Below are positions 55,101-63,908 of a stretch of DNA of 64,000 nucleotides, piece by piece. The notes beneath the pieces were generated by a model that saw only the letters and a program-made list of their open reading frames with translations, did no database searches and was not told the DNA's origin. Each line of letters opens with the position of its first letter. Within the stretch, counting starts at the first letter, position 1. A program made the translations under genes and the position numbers. The stretch is from Lentilitoribacter sp039986595 (GTDB taxonomy: Bacteria > Pseudomonadota > Alphaproteobacteria > Rhizobiales > Rhizobiaceae). The DNA lies in the NCBI GenBank assembly GCA_039986595.1, contig JBDWQJ010000008.1:124001-188000 (forward strand). Direction: 5' to 3'.

Positions 55101-56875
55101 GACACGTTCTGAGGGCGCATGTCTTCTTTGTTGATGCCAGCAACAACAACAGGCTGCTTCATCGCATCACGACGGAATGGCTCACCAAGTTCTTGGTTCA
55201 ACACAACTTCGATAAATGTTGTCTCGTTACGTTTCATTTGACCTTCAACCGCATTGTTCAATGCATCAGTCAATTGATCCATAGAACGAACCTGAATACC
55301 TTTTAGACCACAGCCTTCAGCAACTTTAGCGTATTCAACACCAAGGTTAAGCTCTGTACCCACGAAGTTATCTTTGAACCACAATGTTGTGTTACGCTTT
55401 TCAGCACCCCATTGGTAGTTACGGAAGATAATCATTGTGATCGGAGGCCAATCATTACGACCAATCGCCGTCATTTCGTTCATTGAGATACCAAATGCGC
55501 CATCACCTGCGAAACCAACTACTGGGGTATCTGGACATGCGATTTTAGCACCAACAATTGCTGGAAGACCGTAACCACAAGGACCGAACAGGCCAGGAGC
55601 AAGATATTTGCGAGGCTCATCAAATGATGGGTACGCATTACCAATCGCACAATTGTTACCAATGTCAGATGAGATGATCGCATCTTTTGGAAGTGCAGAT
55701 TGAATTGCACGCCAAGCCATACGTGGTGACATACGCTCAGGCTCACGATCACGTGCACGCTCGTTCCAGTTTGTGCCCGGATCATCATCTTCATGATCAA
55801 GAGACGTTAGCTCTTGTGCCCATGCAGATTTTGTTTTGTGGATCAAAGCTTCGCGATCAGCGCGACCTTTATCACCAGCATCATCTGTTAGACCTTCAAG
55901 AATTTGCTCAGCAACAAGCTTTGCGTCCCCTTGGATCGCAACAGATACTTTTTTGGTCAAACCAATACGGTCTGAGTTCATATCAACTTGGATGATCTTC
56001 GCATCTTTTGGCCAGTAATCAATGCCGTAACCAGGAAGCGTTGAAAACGGGTTCAAACGTGTACCCAATGCCAAAACAACGTCAGCTTTTGCAATCATTT
56101 CCATCGCAGCTTTTGAACCGTTATAGCCCAAAGGACCAACATGCATTGGGTGTGAACCTGGGAATGCATCATTGTGTTGATAACCACAGCATACAGGTGC
56201 TGATAGTTTTTCAGCCAAAGCAGCTGATGCAGGGATCGCGCCAGCAAGAATAACACCAGCACCGTTAAGAATTACCGGGTATTCAGCTTTTGAAAGCAAT
56301 TCCGCAGCTTCTGCAATTGCATCTGCACCACCACGAGGGCGCTCAAGACGAACGATTTGTGGAAGCTCAACATCGATCACTTGTGTCCACATATCGCGAG
56401 GAACGTTGATCTGAGCTGGAGCAGAACCGCGCCATGCTTTTTCAATCACACGGTTTAGAACTTCTGCAACACGTGAAGGATCGCGAACTTCTTCTTGATA
56501 GCAAACCATGTCTTCAAACAATTTCATCTGTTCGATTTCTTGGAAACCGCCCTGACCGATTGTTTTGTTAGCAGCTTGCGGTGTCACCAATAAAAGTGGT
56601 GTGTGGTTCCAGTAAGCAGTTTTAACAGGTGTTACAAAGTTTGTGATACCTGGGCCATTTTGCGCAATCATCATTGACATTTTGCCAGATGCGCGTGTGA
56701 AACCGTCAGCGATCATGCCACCTGATGTTTCGTGCGCACAATCCCAAAATTTAATGCCAGCTGCTGGGAAAATATCAGAAATCGCCATCATAGCAGATCC
56801 GATAATACCAAATGCATGCTCGATGCCGTGCATCTGTAGCGTTTTAACAAACGCTTCTTCTGTTGTCATTTTCAT
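55097..56875 (-). CDS. xsc: Sulfoacetaldehyde acetyltransferase
   Basis: A 592 aa thiamine-diphosphate enzyme that splits sulfoacetaldehyde with phosphate into acetyl phosphate and sulfite. It begins MKMTTEEAFVKTLQMHGIEH, then IIGSAMMAISDIFPAAGIKF, which is the Xsc-type N-terminus rather than that of acetolactate synthase; the ThDP-Glu is in the HETSGG region and the C-terminal ThDP motif GFAGDGAFGISMNEMTA is intact. The ATG at 56875 is used; a TTG at 56896 is the longer option. pta follows with overlap. An IclR gene lies upstream on the same strand (75 bp). Confidence 0.92.
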   Translation of the reverse strand: MKMTTEEAFVKTLQMHGIEHAFGIIGSAMMAISDIFPAAGIKFWDCAHETSGGMIADGFTRASGKMSMMIAQNGPGITNFVTPVKTAYWNHTPLLLVTPQAANKTIGQGGFQEIEQMKLFEDMVCYQEEVRDPSRVAEVLNRVIEKAWRGSAPAQINVPRDMWTQVIDVELPQIVRLERPRGGADAIAEAAELLSKAEYPVILNGAGVILAGAIPASAALAEKLSAPVCCGYQHNDAFPGSHPMHVGPLGYNGSKAAMEMIAKADVVLALGTRLNPFSTLPGYGIDYWPKDAKIIQVDMNSDRIGLTKKVSVAIQGDAKLVAEQILEGLTDDAGDKGRADREALIHKTKSAWAQELTSLDHEDDDPGTNWNERARDREPERMSPRMAWRAIQSALPKDAIISSDIGNNCAIGNAYPSFDEPRKYLAPGLFGPCGYGLPAIVGAKIACPDTPVVGFAGDGAFGISMNEMTAIGRNDWPPITMIIFRNYQWGAEKRNTTLWFKDNFVGTELNLGVEYAKVAEGCGLKGIQVRSMDQLTDALNNAVEGQMKRNETTFIEVVLNQELGEPFRRDAMKQPVVVAGINKEDMRPQNVS

Positions 56876-56950
56876 AACTGGTAATCCTCTCACCAATGTT
56901 AAAATTACGTTCTACTTTTATAAATTCAGGGTGTGCTCGTTTTTCTTCTA

Positions 56951-57709
56951 TTATACGTCTGCACCCATTCGCATTGACAACTTAACGGCAATATCTGTTA
57001 AGTTATCAACGATCTGCTTCCCCTTTTCAGGAGTGGCATCTTCTTTGAGCAAACTCACCGCAATACCAGCAATAGGCTTGTTCTTTGAATCAAGAACCGG
57101 TGCACCGTAGCAAACCAACCCTTCACTCACATCTTCATTATCAAATGAATATCCACGCGCTTTTTCGTCTTCCAAAGTGGAAATCAACGCGTCGATGGTA
57201 CTGTCATCCGCCACAGCTGAAAAAAGTTGGCGCACATCAAATTCGTTCATGTGGCTCAACATAGCTTTACCTGCTGCAGTGATGCTCGCTGGAAGTCTCA
57301 TACCGGCGCGGAATTCAAAACGGCCTTCAGTGGCGTCAGAATTTCGTGCTGCGATATATGTAATGTCGGTGTTTTCTAAAACTGAAAGCGTGATCGTTGC
57401 ACCCGGAAGATCCGTGCCATCATCCCATATGGAAGCAAATTCATTGGCCACATCGCTGCGAGCGGTAAATGCATTTGCCCAGCGCATAACATGAGGACCC
57501 ATCTGGTAGGATTGATCAGCACGACGCACAAGAAGATTTAGCGATACCAATGTTCCGCATAGACCGTGCACAGTGCTTTTCGCTAGATTTAACTCATCAG
57601 CGATTTCTTTTGCCATCATCCCTGAAGGGTGACGCGCAATAATATCTAATATATGGGCACCGCGCGCGAGAGCAGGCACAAGTTTTATCTGATTATCTTG
57701 ATCCGACAC
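56951..57709 (-). CDS. IclR-family transcriptional regulator
   Basis: A 252 aa regulator: winged helix (HILDIIARHPSGMMAKEIADELNLAKSTVHGL) and an effector-binding GAF-like domain (LPASITAAGKAMLSHM, DNEDVSEGLVCYGAPV, IAGIAVSLL). The start is GTG at 57709, supported by GGAGG 9 nt upstream. It is divergent from the aldehyde dehydrogenase gene and upstream of xsc on its own strand, so it may control either. An 18 bp perfect palindrome (57792-57809) lies between it and the aldehyde dehydrogenase gene. Confidence 0.88.
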   Translation of the reverse strand: MSDQDNQIKLVPALARGAHILDIIARHPSGMMAKEIADELNLAKSTVHGLCGTLVSLNLLVRRADQSYQMGPHVMRWANAFTARSDVANEFASIWDDGTDLPGATITLSVLENTDITYIAARNSDATEGRFEFRAGMRLPASITAAGKAMLSHMNEFDVRQLFSAVADDSTIDALISTLEDEKARGYSFDNEDVSEGLVCYGAPVLDSKNKPIAGIAVSLLKEDATPEKGKQIVDNLTDIAVKLSMRMGADV

Positions 57710-57791
57710 TTGACGTTCCTCCCTTGTTTGCAGTCAAATCTGTCCCTTGACGATGTTCTTTAAATGAACTAGCAATCAAAATCAAGAACTA

Positions 57792-57809
57792 AGTTCGATA
57801 TATCGAACT
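57792..57809. promoter_or_regulatory. Perfect 18 bp palindrome, candidate IclR operator
   Basis: AGTTCGATATATCGAACT reads the same on both strands. The core GTTCGATATATCGAAC is close to the GTTCG-type operators of PcaU/PobR-like IclR proteins (from memory). A weaker GTTC-N7-GAAC lies at 57755-57769. It starts 34 bp upstream of the aldehyde dehydrogenase ATG. Confidence 0.6.
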
Positions 57810-57842
57810 ATTTTTTATAAACGGAATTTGTAGGAATATATA

Positions 57843-59291
57843 ATGCTGAAATTAAATGACCCAACACTGCTGGAAACACGCAGTTATATTAACGGTGAAT
57901 GGGTAGAGGCAGATAAAACCTATGACGTTGTTAATCCAGCAACAGGTGAAACCGTCGCAAGTGTCGCCGATTTCGGTCGCCAGGGCGTTAAAGAAGCCAT
58001 TGATGGCGCTTATGCCGTTCAAAAAGAATGGGCAGCACTCACCGCGAAAGAACGTGCGGACATTCTATTGAAGTGGCATGATCTAATTTTGGACAATCAA
58101 GAAGACCTAGCGCAAATCCTTACTGCAGAAATGGGCAAACCCATTGCAGAAGCGCGCGGCGAAATTGGTTACGGCGCCAGCTTCATTCGTTGGTTTGCCG
58201 AAGAGTGCCGTAGAATTGACGGTGACATTATCCCCGGTCATCAACGCGACAAACGCATCCTAGTGCTTAAGCAGCCAATTGGTGTTGTCGGTTCCATCAC
58301 ACCATGGAATTTCCCGAATGCGATGATTGCACGAAAAGTTGCCCCTGCCCTTGCATCCGGCTGTACATTTGTGGGCCGCCCTGCAGAACTTACACCATTA
58401 TCGGCAACCGTTATGGCCGTTCTTGGCGAACGCGCGGGCATTCCAAAAGGTGTATTAAATATTGTCACTGGTTCTGATGCTGCGGAAATGGGCAAAGAAC
58501 TTTGTGAAAACACCAAAGTGCGCAAACTCACATTCACAGGTTCAACCCGCGTTGGCTCAATCCTAATGCAACAATGTGCTGGCGATATTAAAAAACTATC
58601 TTTAGAGCTTGGTGGCAATGCACCATTTATCGTCTTTAATGATGCTGATATCGACAAAGCTATTGAAGGCTGCATGATTTCAAAATTCCGAAATGCGGGT
58701 CAAACGTGTGTTTGTGCCAACCGAATTTACGTTCAATCTGAAGTCTATGACGAGTTTGCGGAAAAGCTAGCCGCTGCAATGGCAGACCTTTCAATTGGTA
58801 ATGGTGCAGACGAGACTACAAGAATTGGCCCGCTTATAAACGCAAACGGTTTGGCCAAAGTTGAAGACCACCTCACAGATGCGACTGGCAAAGGTGCAAA
58901 AGTCATCTCTGGTGGCAAGCGCAGTGATGCCGGCGATCTATTCTTCGAACCAACAGTTCTAACCGGCGTGACAAACGACATGAAAGTCACGCGCGAAGAA
59001 ACCTTCGGGCCACTTGCACCTTTGTTTAAGTTTGAAACGGATGATGAAGTTATCGAACGCGCTAATGACACCGAATTTGGTCTTGCATGTTACTTCTATT
59101 CAAATGATCTTAGCCGAGTTTGGAAAGTAACCGAAGCGTTAGAATATGGAATTGTCGGCGTTAATACCGGCCTAATCTCTTCAACTGAAGGCCCATTTGG
59201 CGGCGTTAAACAATCAGGACTAGGACGCGAAGGTTCCAAATACGGGATTGATGATTTCTTAGAGCTTAAATACGTTTGTATGAGCGTTTAA
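57843..59291 (+). CDS. NAD(P)-dependent aldehyde dehydrogenase (succinate-semialdehyde dehydrogenase-like)
   Basis: A 482 aa aldehyde dehydrogenase closest in pattern to GabD: GVVGSITPWNFPNAM, catalytic Glu in LELGGNAPFIVF, catalytic Cys in RNAGQTCVCANR, and EETFGPLAP. One conserved cofactor position differs: the usual KPAE/KPAS is GRPAE here, an Arg for the Lys that contacts NAD(P) ribose. It could oxidise succinate semialdehyde or another semialdehyde; sulfoacetaldehyde oxidation is a further possibility but unsupported. It is divergent from iclR. A terminator follows. Confidence 0.85.
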   Translation: MLKLNDPTLLETRSYINGEWVEADKTYDVVNPATGETVASVADFGRQGVKEAIDGAYAVQKEWAALTAKERADILLKWHDLILDNQEDLAQILTAEMGKPIAEARGEIGYGASFIRWFAEECRRIDGDIIPGHQRDKRILVLKQPIGVVGSITPWNFPNAMIARKVAPALASGCTFVGRPAELTPLSATVMAVLGERAGIPKGVLNIVTGSDAAEMGKELCENTKVRKLTFTGSTRVGSILMQQCAGDIKKLSLELGGNAPFIVFNDADIDKAIEGCMISKFRNAGQTCVCANRIYVQSEVYDEFAEKLAAAMADLSIGNGADETTRIGPLINANGLAKVEDHLTDATGKGAKVISGGKRSDAGDLFFEPTVLTGVTNDMKVTREETFGPLAPLFKFETDDEVIERANDTEFGLACYFYSNDLSRVWKVTEALEYGIVGVNTGLISSTEGPFGGVKQSGLGREGSKYGIDDFLELKYVCMSV

Positions 59292-59304
59292 TAAATCAGC
59301 GCAT

Positions 59305-59337
59305 AAAAAAGCGGCGTGACCGAAATCACGCCGCTTT
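59305..59337. terminator. Bidirectional terminator between aldehyde dehydrogenase and csp genes
   Basis: GCGGCGTGA-CCGAAA-TCACGCCGC, 9 bp stem flanked by six As on the left and TTT on the right, between convergent genes; the stronger T-run is for leftward transcripts (csp). Confidence 0.9.
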
Positions 59338-59368
59338 AAAAAATCTGCCTGCAAATGCAGCGAAACGA

Positions 59369-59575
59369 TTAAAGAGCTTTCAAATCTGAAGCAGCTTCTT
59401 TGCCGTTACGGCCAGTTTCAAGTTCGTATGAAACTTTTTGGTTTTCATCAAGACCTGAAAGACCTGCGCGCTCAACAGCTGAAATGTGTACAAACACATC
59501 AGAACCGCCTGCATCAGGTTGAATGAAGCCGAAGCCTTTAGTTGAGTTAAACCATTTAACGGTGCCAGTTGCCAT
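59369..59575 (-). CDS. Cold-shock domain protein (CspA type)
   Basis: A 68 aa RNA/DNA-binding OB-fold protein: MATGTVKWFNSTKGFGFIQ with RNP1 (KGFGFIQ) and RNP2 (DVFVHISAVE). The start at 59575 is supported by AGGAG; the in-frame extension upstream is not conserved. The 272 bp upstream region would include a long 5' leader, as is usual for csp genes. Confidence 0.95.
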   Translation of the reverse strand: MATGTVKWFNSTKGFGFIQPDAGGSDVFVHISAVERAGLSGLDENQKVSYELETGRNGKEAASDLKAL

Positions 59576-59847
59576 CCGTCGATCTCCTGTAGTGTGTCCG
59601 CCCACTTTATTGTGACGGTTTGGTGCAGCTTGGGTCTACTTAAATCCGTTCATCTGCATATCGAGTGTCAGGAAACCGTAAATTCTTGCCTTACACAACA
59701 ACACATGGGGTAGTTAAGCCAAAATGGCAAGAGAGAAAAAAACTAAAATTCGAATTAAATGGAATTTCGGCTGATATGGTATCTTTTTTGTTACTCACAA
59801 GGCTCTCTTTGACACATTTCCGCCATAAACCCTGACGTTTCATGGCC

Positions 59848-60762
59848 TTAAGAAAGCCACTCAGGGTTGGCTTTGATCAGATCTTCGATGAAACTGGTAA
59901 AGGCTTCTACTTTTGCAGGTATCTGTTCATAGGGTGGATAATACGCGGTCAGCCATATTTCTGGTGGCGACCAATCTGTGAGAATTTCAACCAACTTACC
60001 TTGCTTTAAATGCTCGGTGATCATGAATTTTGGCACAGAAAATACCCCGTGTCCTCGCACAGCTAACTCCGCATTTAACTCGCCGCTATTACACATGAAC
60101 CGGTGCACAAGTGGAATTTGCTCGACCGAACCATCCTTATCAGATGTGACAGTAAATGTTTGTCCCGACGCAAAATGCGAGTATCCCAATTGCATATGTT
60201 CCGTCAGCTCTGATGGATGCTTGGGAGTACCGCTTCGTTTAAGATATTCAGGACTTGCAACTATCACCCGCGGCACAATCGCAATCTTCCGCCAAATCGT
60301 CGAAACATCCGATGGCGGACCAGAAATACGAAGTGACATATCAAACCCACCAGCAACAATATCGATAAACTCATCAGATAATTCGATATCAATATCGAGA
60401 TCAGGGTATGTTGCCAAAAGAGGTCCCAATGCTTCGGGTAAAAGCTTACGTCCAAGCGAGAATGGCGCACTCACCCGCAACTTACCTTGCAATGTTGCGC
60501 TTTGCTGCCTGACAAGTTCATCCGCTCGCGATAATTCATCTAATAAATGTTGAGTACGTTCGAGGTAAATTTGCCCCGCAATAGTAAGCGAAACCTTACG
60601 CGTTGTGCGCACGAGTAATTGCACACCCAAGCTTGCCTCAAGTTCGCCAACATATCGCGTGGCAATAGAACGAGTGGTACCCAACTGCCGAGCAGCCTCT
60701 GCAAAACTCTTAAGTTCCGCAACTTTTGCAAAAACCCGGATGCGTTCAATCTGCCCTGCCAT
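59848..60762 (-). CDS. LysR-family transcriptional regulator
   Basis: A 304 aa regulator: N-terminal winged helix (RIRVFAKVAELKSFAEAARQLGTTRSIATRYVGELEASLG) and a C-terminal LysR substrate-binding domain (LRVSAPFSLGRKLLPEAL). It belongs to the group that acts alone on a divergently placed target; here the divergent gene encodes a DUF4864 protein, which is not an obvious target. The effector is unknown. Confidence 0.88.
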   Translation of the reverse strand: MAGQIERIRVFAKVAELKSFAEAARQLGTTRSIATRYVGELEASLGVQLLVRTTRKVSLTIAGQIYLERTQHLLDELSRADELVRQQSATLQGKLRVSAPFSLGRKLLPEALGPLLATYPDLDIDIELSDEFIDIVAGGFDMSLRISGPPSDVSTIWRKIAIVPRVIVASPEYLKRSGTPKHPSELTEHMQLGYSHFASGQTFTVTSDKDGSVEQIPLVHRFMCNSGELNAELAVRGHGVFSVPKFMITEHLKQGKLVEILTDWSPPEIWLTAYYPPYEQIPAKVEAFTSFIEDLIKANPEWLS

Positions 60763-60921
60763 AATGCCTCAATCAGTTTCTAGCGTTTGTGAATTGTTGC
60801 ATAAAGCGCAACAACGAACAATGCAATCTTGTATATATTAAGAGACACCACAGCTCGCAAAACAATCTGAAGCTATTCAAGGCACGTAAGAATAACACAG
60901 GGTTTAAATTTGGAGATGGAT

Positions 60922-61350
60922 ATGAGAACAGCATTTATCACAACACTCGCGGTATTTTTTACAAGTTTAATAATATCCGTGGTGCCTGCAAATGCCCAAG
61001 ACAAGCAAGCCATAGAAGCTCAAACCGTAATTTCAGACCAACTGTCAGCCTTTATCGAGGGAGATGGTCAACGTGCATTTTCTCATGCCGCACCTACAAT
61101 CAAGCAGCGTTTTCAAACACCAGAGCGCTTTATGGATATGGTTGAGCGCGGCTATGGACCAATCTACCGCTCTTCCACTTATGACTTTGGTCGCAATTCG
61201 GCACAGGGAAATCAAATTGTCCAAGAACTCATTTTAACAGATAAAAAGGGCAACACCTGGCAATCAATTTATGTTTTAATGAAACAGGAAGATGGAAGCT
61301 TAAAAATTATGGGTGTCCAGATGCGCAGAAGCGAAAACAGTATCTTGTAA
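60922..61350 (+). CDS. DUF4864 domain-containing secreted protein
   Basis: A 142 aa protein with a signal peptide (MRTAFITTLAVFFTSLIIS..., ending NAQ) and a small alpha/beta domain with VISDQLSAFIEGDGQRAFSHAAPTIKQRF and RGYGPIYRSSTYDF, the pattern of DUF4864. The ATG at 60922 is chosen for GGAG 8 nt upstream; a TTG at 60910 is the other option. Function is unknown. It is divergent from lysR and convergent with the molybdenum-cofactor gene. Confidence 0.8.
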   Translation: MRTAFITTLAVFFTSLIISVVPANAQDKQAIEAQTVISDQLSAFIEGDGQRAFSHAAPTIKQRFQTPERFMDMVERGYGPIYRSSTYDFGRNSAQGNQIVQELILTDKKGNTWQSIYVLMKQEDGSLKIMGVQMRRSENSIL

Positions 61351-61359
61351 AGCTATTTG

Positions 61360-62964
61360 CTAATCTGCATTGCGTCGTAACCAGTCTGCCCATGCACGAG
61401 GCGTATCTAGATCAATGGTGATAGCCTCGTCCATCTCAATATCATAAACTTGATCTTTCGCGTTTTGTACCACAGATTTTGCGCCCGTATCCCCTTCGAT
61501 CGACGTCATATCTTCATAATATTTCCCGTCGAATAAAACAGGATGACCATATTTGCCAGATGATGTTTTTGGACGAACGATATTACGATCAATATCAGGG
61601 TCGTGCGCTTTTATAATTTTATCAATATGCTTATCGGTAATATCAGGCATGTCCGCCAAACAGATTAAATAAGCCTTCGCATTGGGGCCTGCAGCCAACA
61701 CACCGGCACGCATAGAAGCGGACATTCCAAGAGATGCATCAGAAGCTTCAACAAACTGAATATCCTCCAGCCCTTCAAGTGCATCATAGTGCTCTTTTGT
61801 TATCTTACGAACCACAACAAGGCATTTGTTTATATTGGCTGCTTTAACTTGTGCTATCGAACGCCTTAAAAGTGTTTGACCATCTATATGTTTAAAGAGC
61901 TTATCATCGTTCCCCATACGAGAAGACGCACCAGCAGCAAGCACAATTGCGACAATACCTTGAGAACGATTTTTAGGAGTTGCACGGGGTAGAGGTCGTT
62001 GAGAAATCTCCTTCAACAAACCACCAACACCCATTTTTGCAATATCATGAGAACTAATTTCAACATTTGCAGCTAAACGCTCCAAAACCCAATCTGCACC
62101 ATTTAATGCAGGGGCACGAACGCATCCGGGCATACCTATTATTTTTCGTGATCCATGTTCTGCCAATAAAAGCAAGTTACCAGGATCAACCGGCATACCA
62201 AAGCGCGTGATCTTGCCGCCTGATTGAACAATTGCAGATGGAATAACATCTTTACGATCTGAAGTGGCTGAAGCACCTAACACAAATATCTTGTCAGTTA
62301 CACACCTTGCCATAGCTTGCGCTATGCATTCAGCATTATGAAAAACGGTTTGGGTCGATTGAACACTCAATTTCAAAGGACGCAGACGCTCTGTTAAAAC
62401 TGCTTCACCCTTTTTCAAAAGGCTTTGTTTGAACCCATCAGTTTCTGTTAAAATTATATCGCATAAAGCTGGTTCAAATGGTGAAACTTCGATGGTATTG
62501 TTGGAAACACATTGAAGAGCACGATCTAAATTCTTCTTGGTTACACCAAAAGGAATTATCTTTATCGTCGCTAATAGCATACCTTTTTGAACACGAGCAT
62601 AAAGGGCAAGCGTTGCAATTGTGATCGTTTCATCAACGTCGTTAAACGCGGCAATATCCTCTTTTTTAATAAGTAGTACGCCGTCGCAATCTGCAATGAG
62701 ATTGACACGTCCTGCTACTGGCGTTGTAACAAGTATGTTGGAAGACTTAAATTCAGAACCTATACGTTCTGCGGCTTTATCTTCGGCAAGATCATCTTCT
62801 TCTAAAATGGCAACCGTAAGCAAATACTGACCTAATTTACCTAAAATTTCGACATGCTCAAAAGAAACAACCGTCCCCTTGCTAAGTCTAAAATCTCCCA
62901 GTTTTAAGGAATGCGCTAAAACGTGTCCGACGCATTTATCTAGCGGATACTCACCAAATTTCAT
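61360..62964 (-). CDS. Molybdopterin-binding / nucleotidyltransferase fusion (MoeA-like + MobA-like)
   Basis: A 534 aa fusion. The N-terminal two-thirds are of the MoCF/molybdopterin-binding type (FVLGASATSDRKDVIPSAIVQSGGKI, GMPVDPGN, IIGMPGCVRAPALNGADWVLE). The C-terminal part (from about residue 340) is a MobA/MocA-type nucleotidyltransferase: LAAGASSRMGNDDKLFKHID and LADMPDITDKHIDKII. It would convert molybdopterin to a cytidine or guanine dinucleotide form for the xanthine-dehydrogenase-type enzymes. It overlaps xdhC by 4 bp (ATGA). Confidence 0.85.
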   Translation of the reverse strand: MKFGEYPLDKCVGHVLAHSLKLGDFRLSKGTVVSFEHVEILGKLGQYLLTVAILEEDDLAEDKAAERIGSEFKSSNILVTTPVAGRVNLIADCDGVLLIKKEDIAAFNDVDETITIATLALYARVQKGMLLATIKIIPFGVTKKNLDRALQCVSNNTIEVSPFEPALCDIILTETDGFKQSLLKKGEAVLTERLRPLKLSVQSTQTVFHNAECIAQAMARCVTDKIFVLGASATSDRKDVIPSAIVQSGGKITRFGMPVDPGNLLLLAEHGSRKIIGMPGCVRAPALNGADWVLERLAANVEISSHDIAKMGVGGLLKEISQRPLPRATPKNRSQGIVAIVLAAGASSRMGNDDKLFKHIDGQTLLRRSIAQVKAANINKCLVVVRKITKEHYDALEGLEDIQFVEASDASLGMSASMRAGVLAAGPNAKAYLICLADMPDITDKHIDKIIKAHDPDIDRNIVRPKTSSGKYGHPVLFDGKYYEDMTSIEGDTGAKSVVQNAKDQVYDIEMDEAITIDLDTPRAWADWLRRNAD

Positions 62965-63908
62965 GAATGGTCTCTAACTTTGCTCTTCTGGAAGACCTTC
63001 GTCATCTCAGCCATTATTGATATAGCGATTTCTGGCGGCGTTTTTGAACCAATATTTAATCCTATCGGAGAATGAATACTTTCAATCTCGTGTTCTTCAA
63101 ATCCTAGGGATTTAAGCTGCAATACGCGCTTTCCATGTGTTTTTTTAGATCCCAAAGAACCAATATAAAACGCGTCCGATTTAAGAGCCACTTCTAGAGC
63201 TGGTGTATCAATTTTAGGGTCATGAGATAGCGTTACAATTGCAGTATTTGCATCAATTCCAAAATTGGATAAAGCTTCATCCGACCAACCATCTAAAAAT
63301 GTATCATCTGGAAATCTCTCTGAGGATGCAAAACTTTCTCTAGGATCGATGATATAAACATCATAACCTGCCAATTTTGCAATTGATGATAATGTCTTAG
63401 TGATGTGAACAGCTCCAACTATCACAAGACGCGGACTTGGGCTGTAGGTGAGATAAAATCGATCGCTACTAATGCCTATTCGGTCACCTTTATTTGAGAG
63501 TTCGCTTCTTTTAAACGCTGACAAATTAATGGAATAGCCTATCGTCTTTCTATCTCCAAAAGAAGCGACCATCGTTTCAAGGTCATCAGATTTTAATCCA
63601 GAACCTATATCAATTGGTTCAACTAGTATTTTAATGTCGCCACCACAAGCCAACCCGACTGCAAATGCATCTTCATCTGCAACACCATATTCAAGTAGCT
63701 TGCATTGACCATCGGACATCGCATCAAGTGCCTCAACAATGACTGCACCTTCTACACACCCGCCAGATACAGAACCTTCAAATTCACCATCTTCAGAAAT
63801 GGCTAATTGAGAACCTACACCACGAGGTGCAGACCCCCATGTTGATATAACAGTCGCCAATGCTGCTTTTTTACCTTGAGAAAGGTATTTCAAAGCGACC
63901 TTTGGCAT
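62961..63908 (-). CDS. XdhC/CoxF-family molybdoenzyme maturation protein
   Basis: A 315 aa member of the XdhC family: N-terminal XdhC_CoxI domain (ATVISTWGSAPRGVGSQLAISEDGEFEGSVSGGCVE, GLACGGDIKILVEP) and C-terminal Rossmann domain (VIVGAVHITKTLSSIAKLAGY, DPRESF). Such proteins bind and sulfurate the molybdenum cofactor before insertion into xanthine-dehydrogenase or CO-dehydrogenase-type enzymes. The ATG at 63908 has no ribosome binding site; an in-frame ATT 21 bp upstream (63929) has GAGGAGAGG (63934-63942) correctly spaced, see findings. It ends over the next gene by 4 bp. Confidence 0.85.
   Translation of the reverse strand: MPKVALKYLSQGKKAALATVISTWGSAPRGVGSQLAISEDGEFEGSVSGGCVEGAVIVEALDAMSDGQCKLLEYGVADEDAFAVGLACGGDIKILVEPIDIGSGLKSDDLETMVASFGDRKTIGYSINLSAFKRSELSNKGDRIGISSDRFYLTYSPSPRLVIVGAVHITKTLSSIAKLAGYDVYIIDPRESFASSERFPDDTFLDGWSDEALSNFGIDANTAIVTLSHDPKIDTPALEVALKSDAFYIGSLGSKKTHGKRVLQLKSLGFEEHEIESIHSPIGLNIGSKTPPEIAISIMAEMTKVFQKSKVRDHS

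Noticed and set aside
55097..56875. Acetolactate synthase large subunit (ilvB)
   Set aside because: The N-terminal HGIEHAFGIIGSAMMAISDIFPA region (split here by the family) and the overlapping pta point to Xsc; no ilvH follows.
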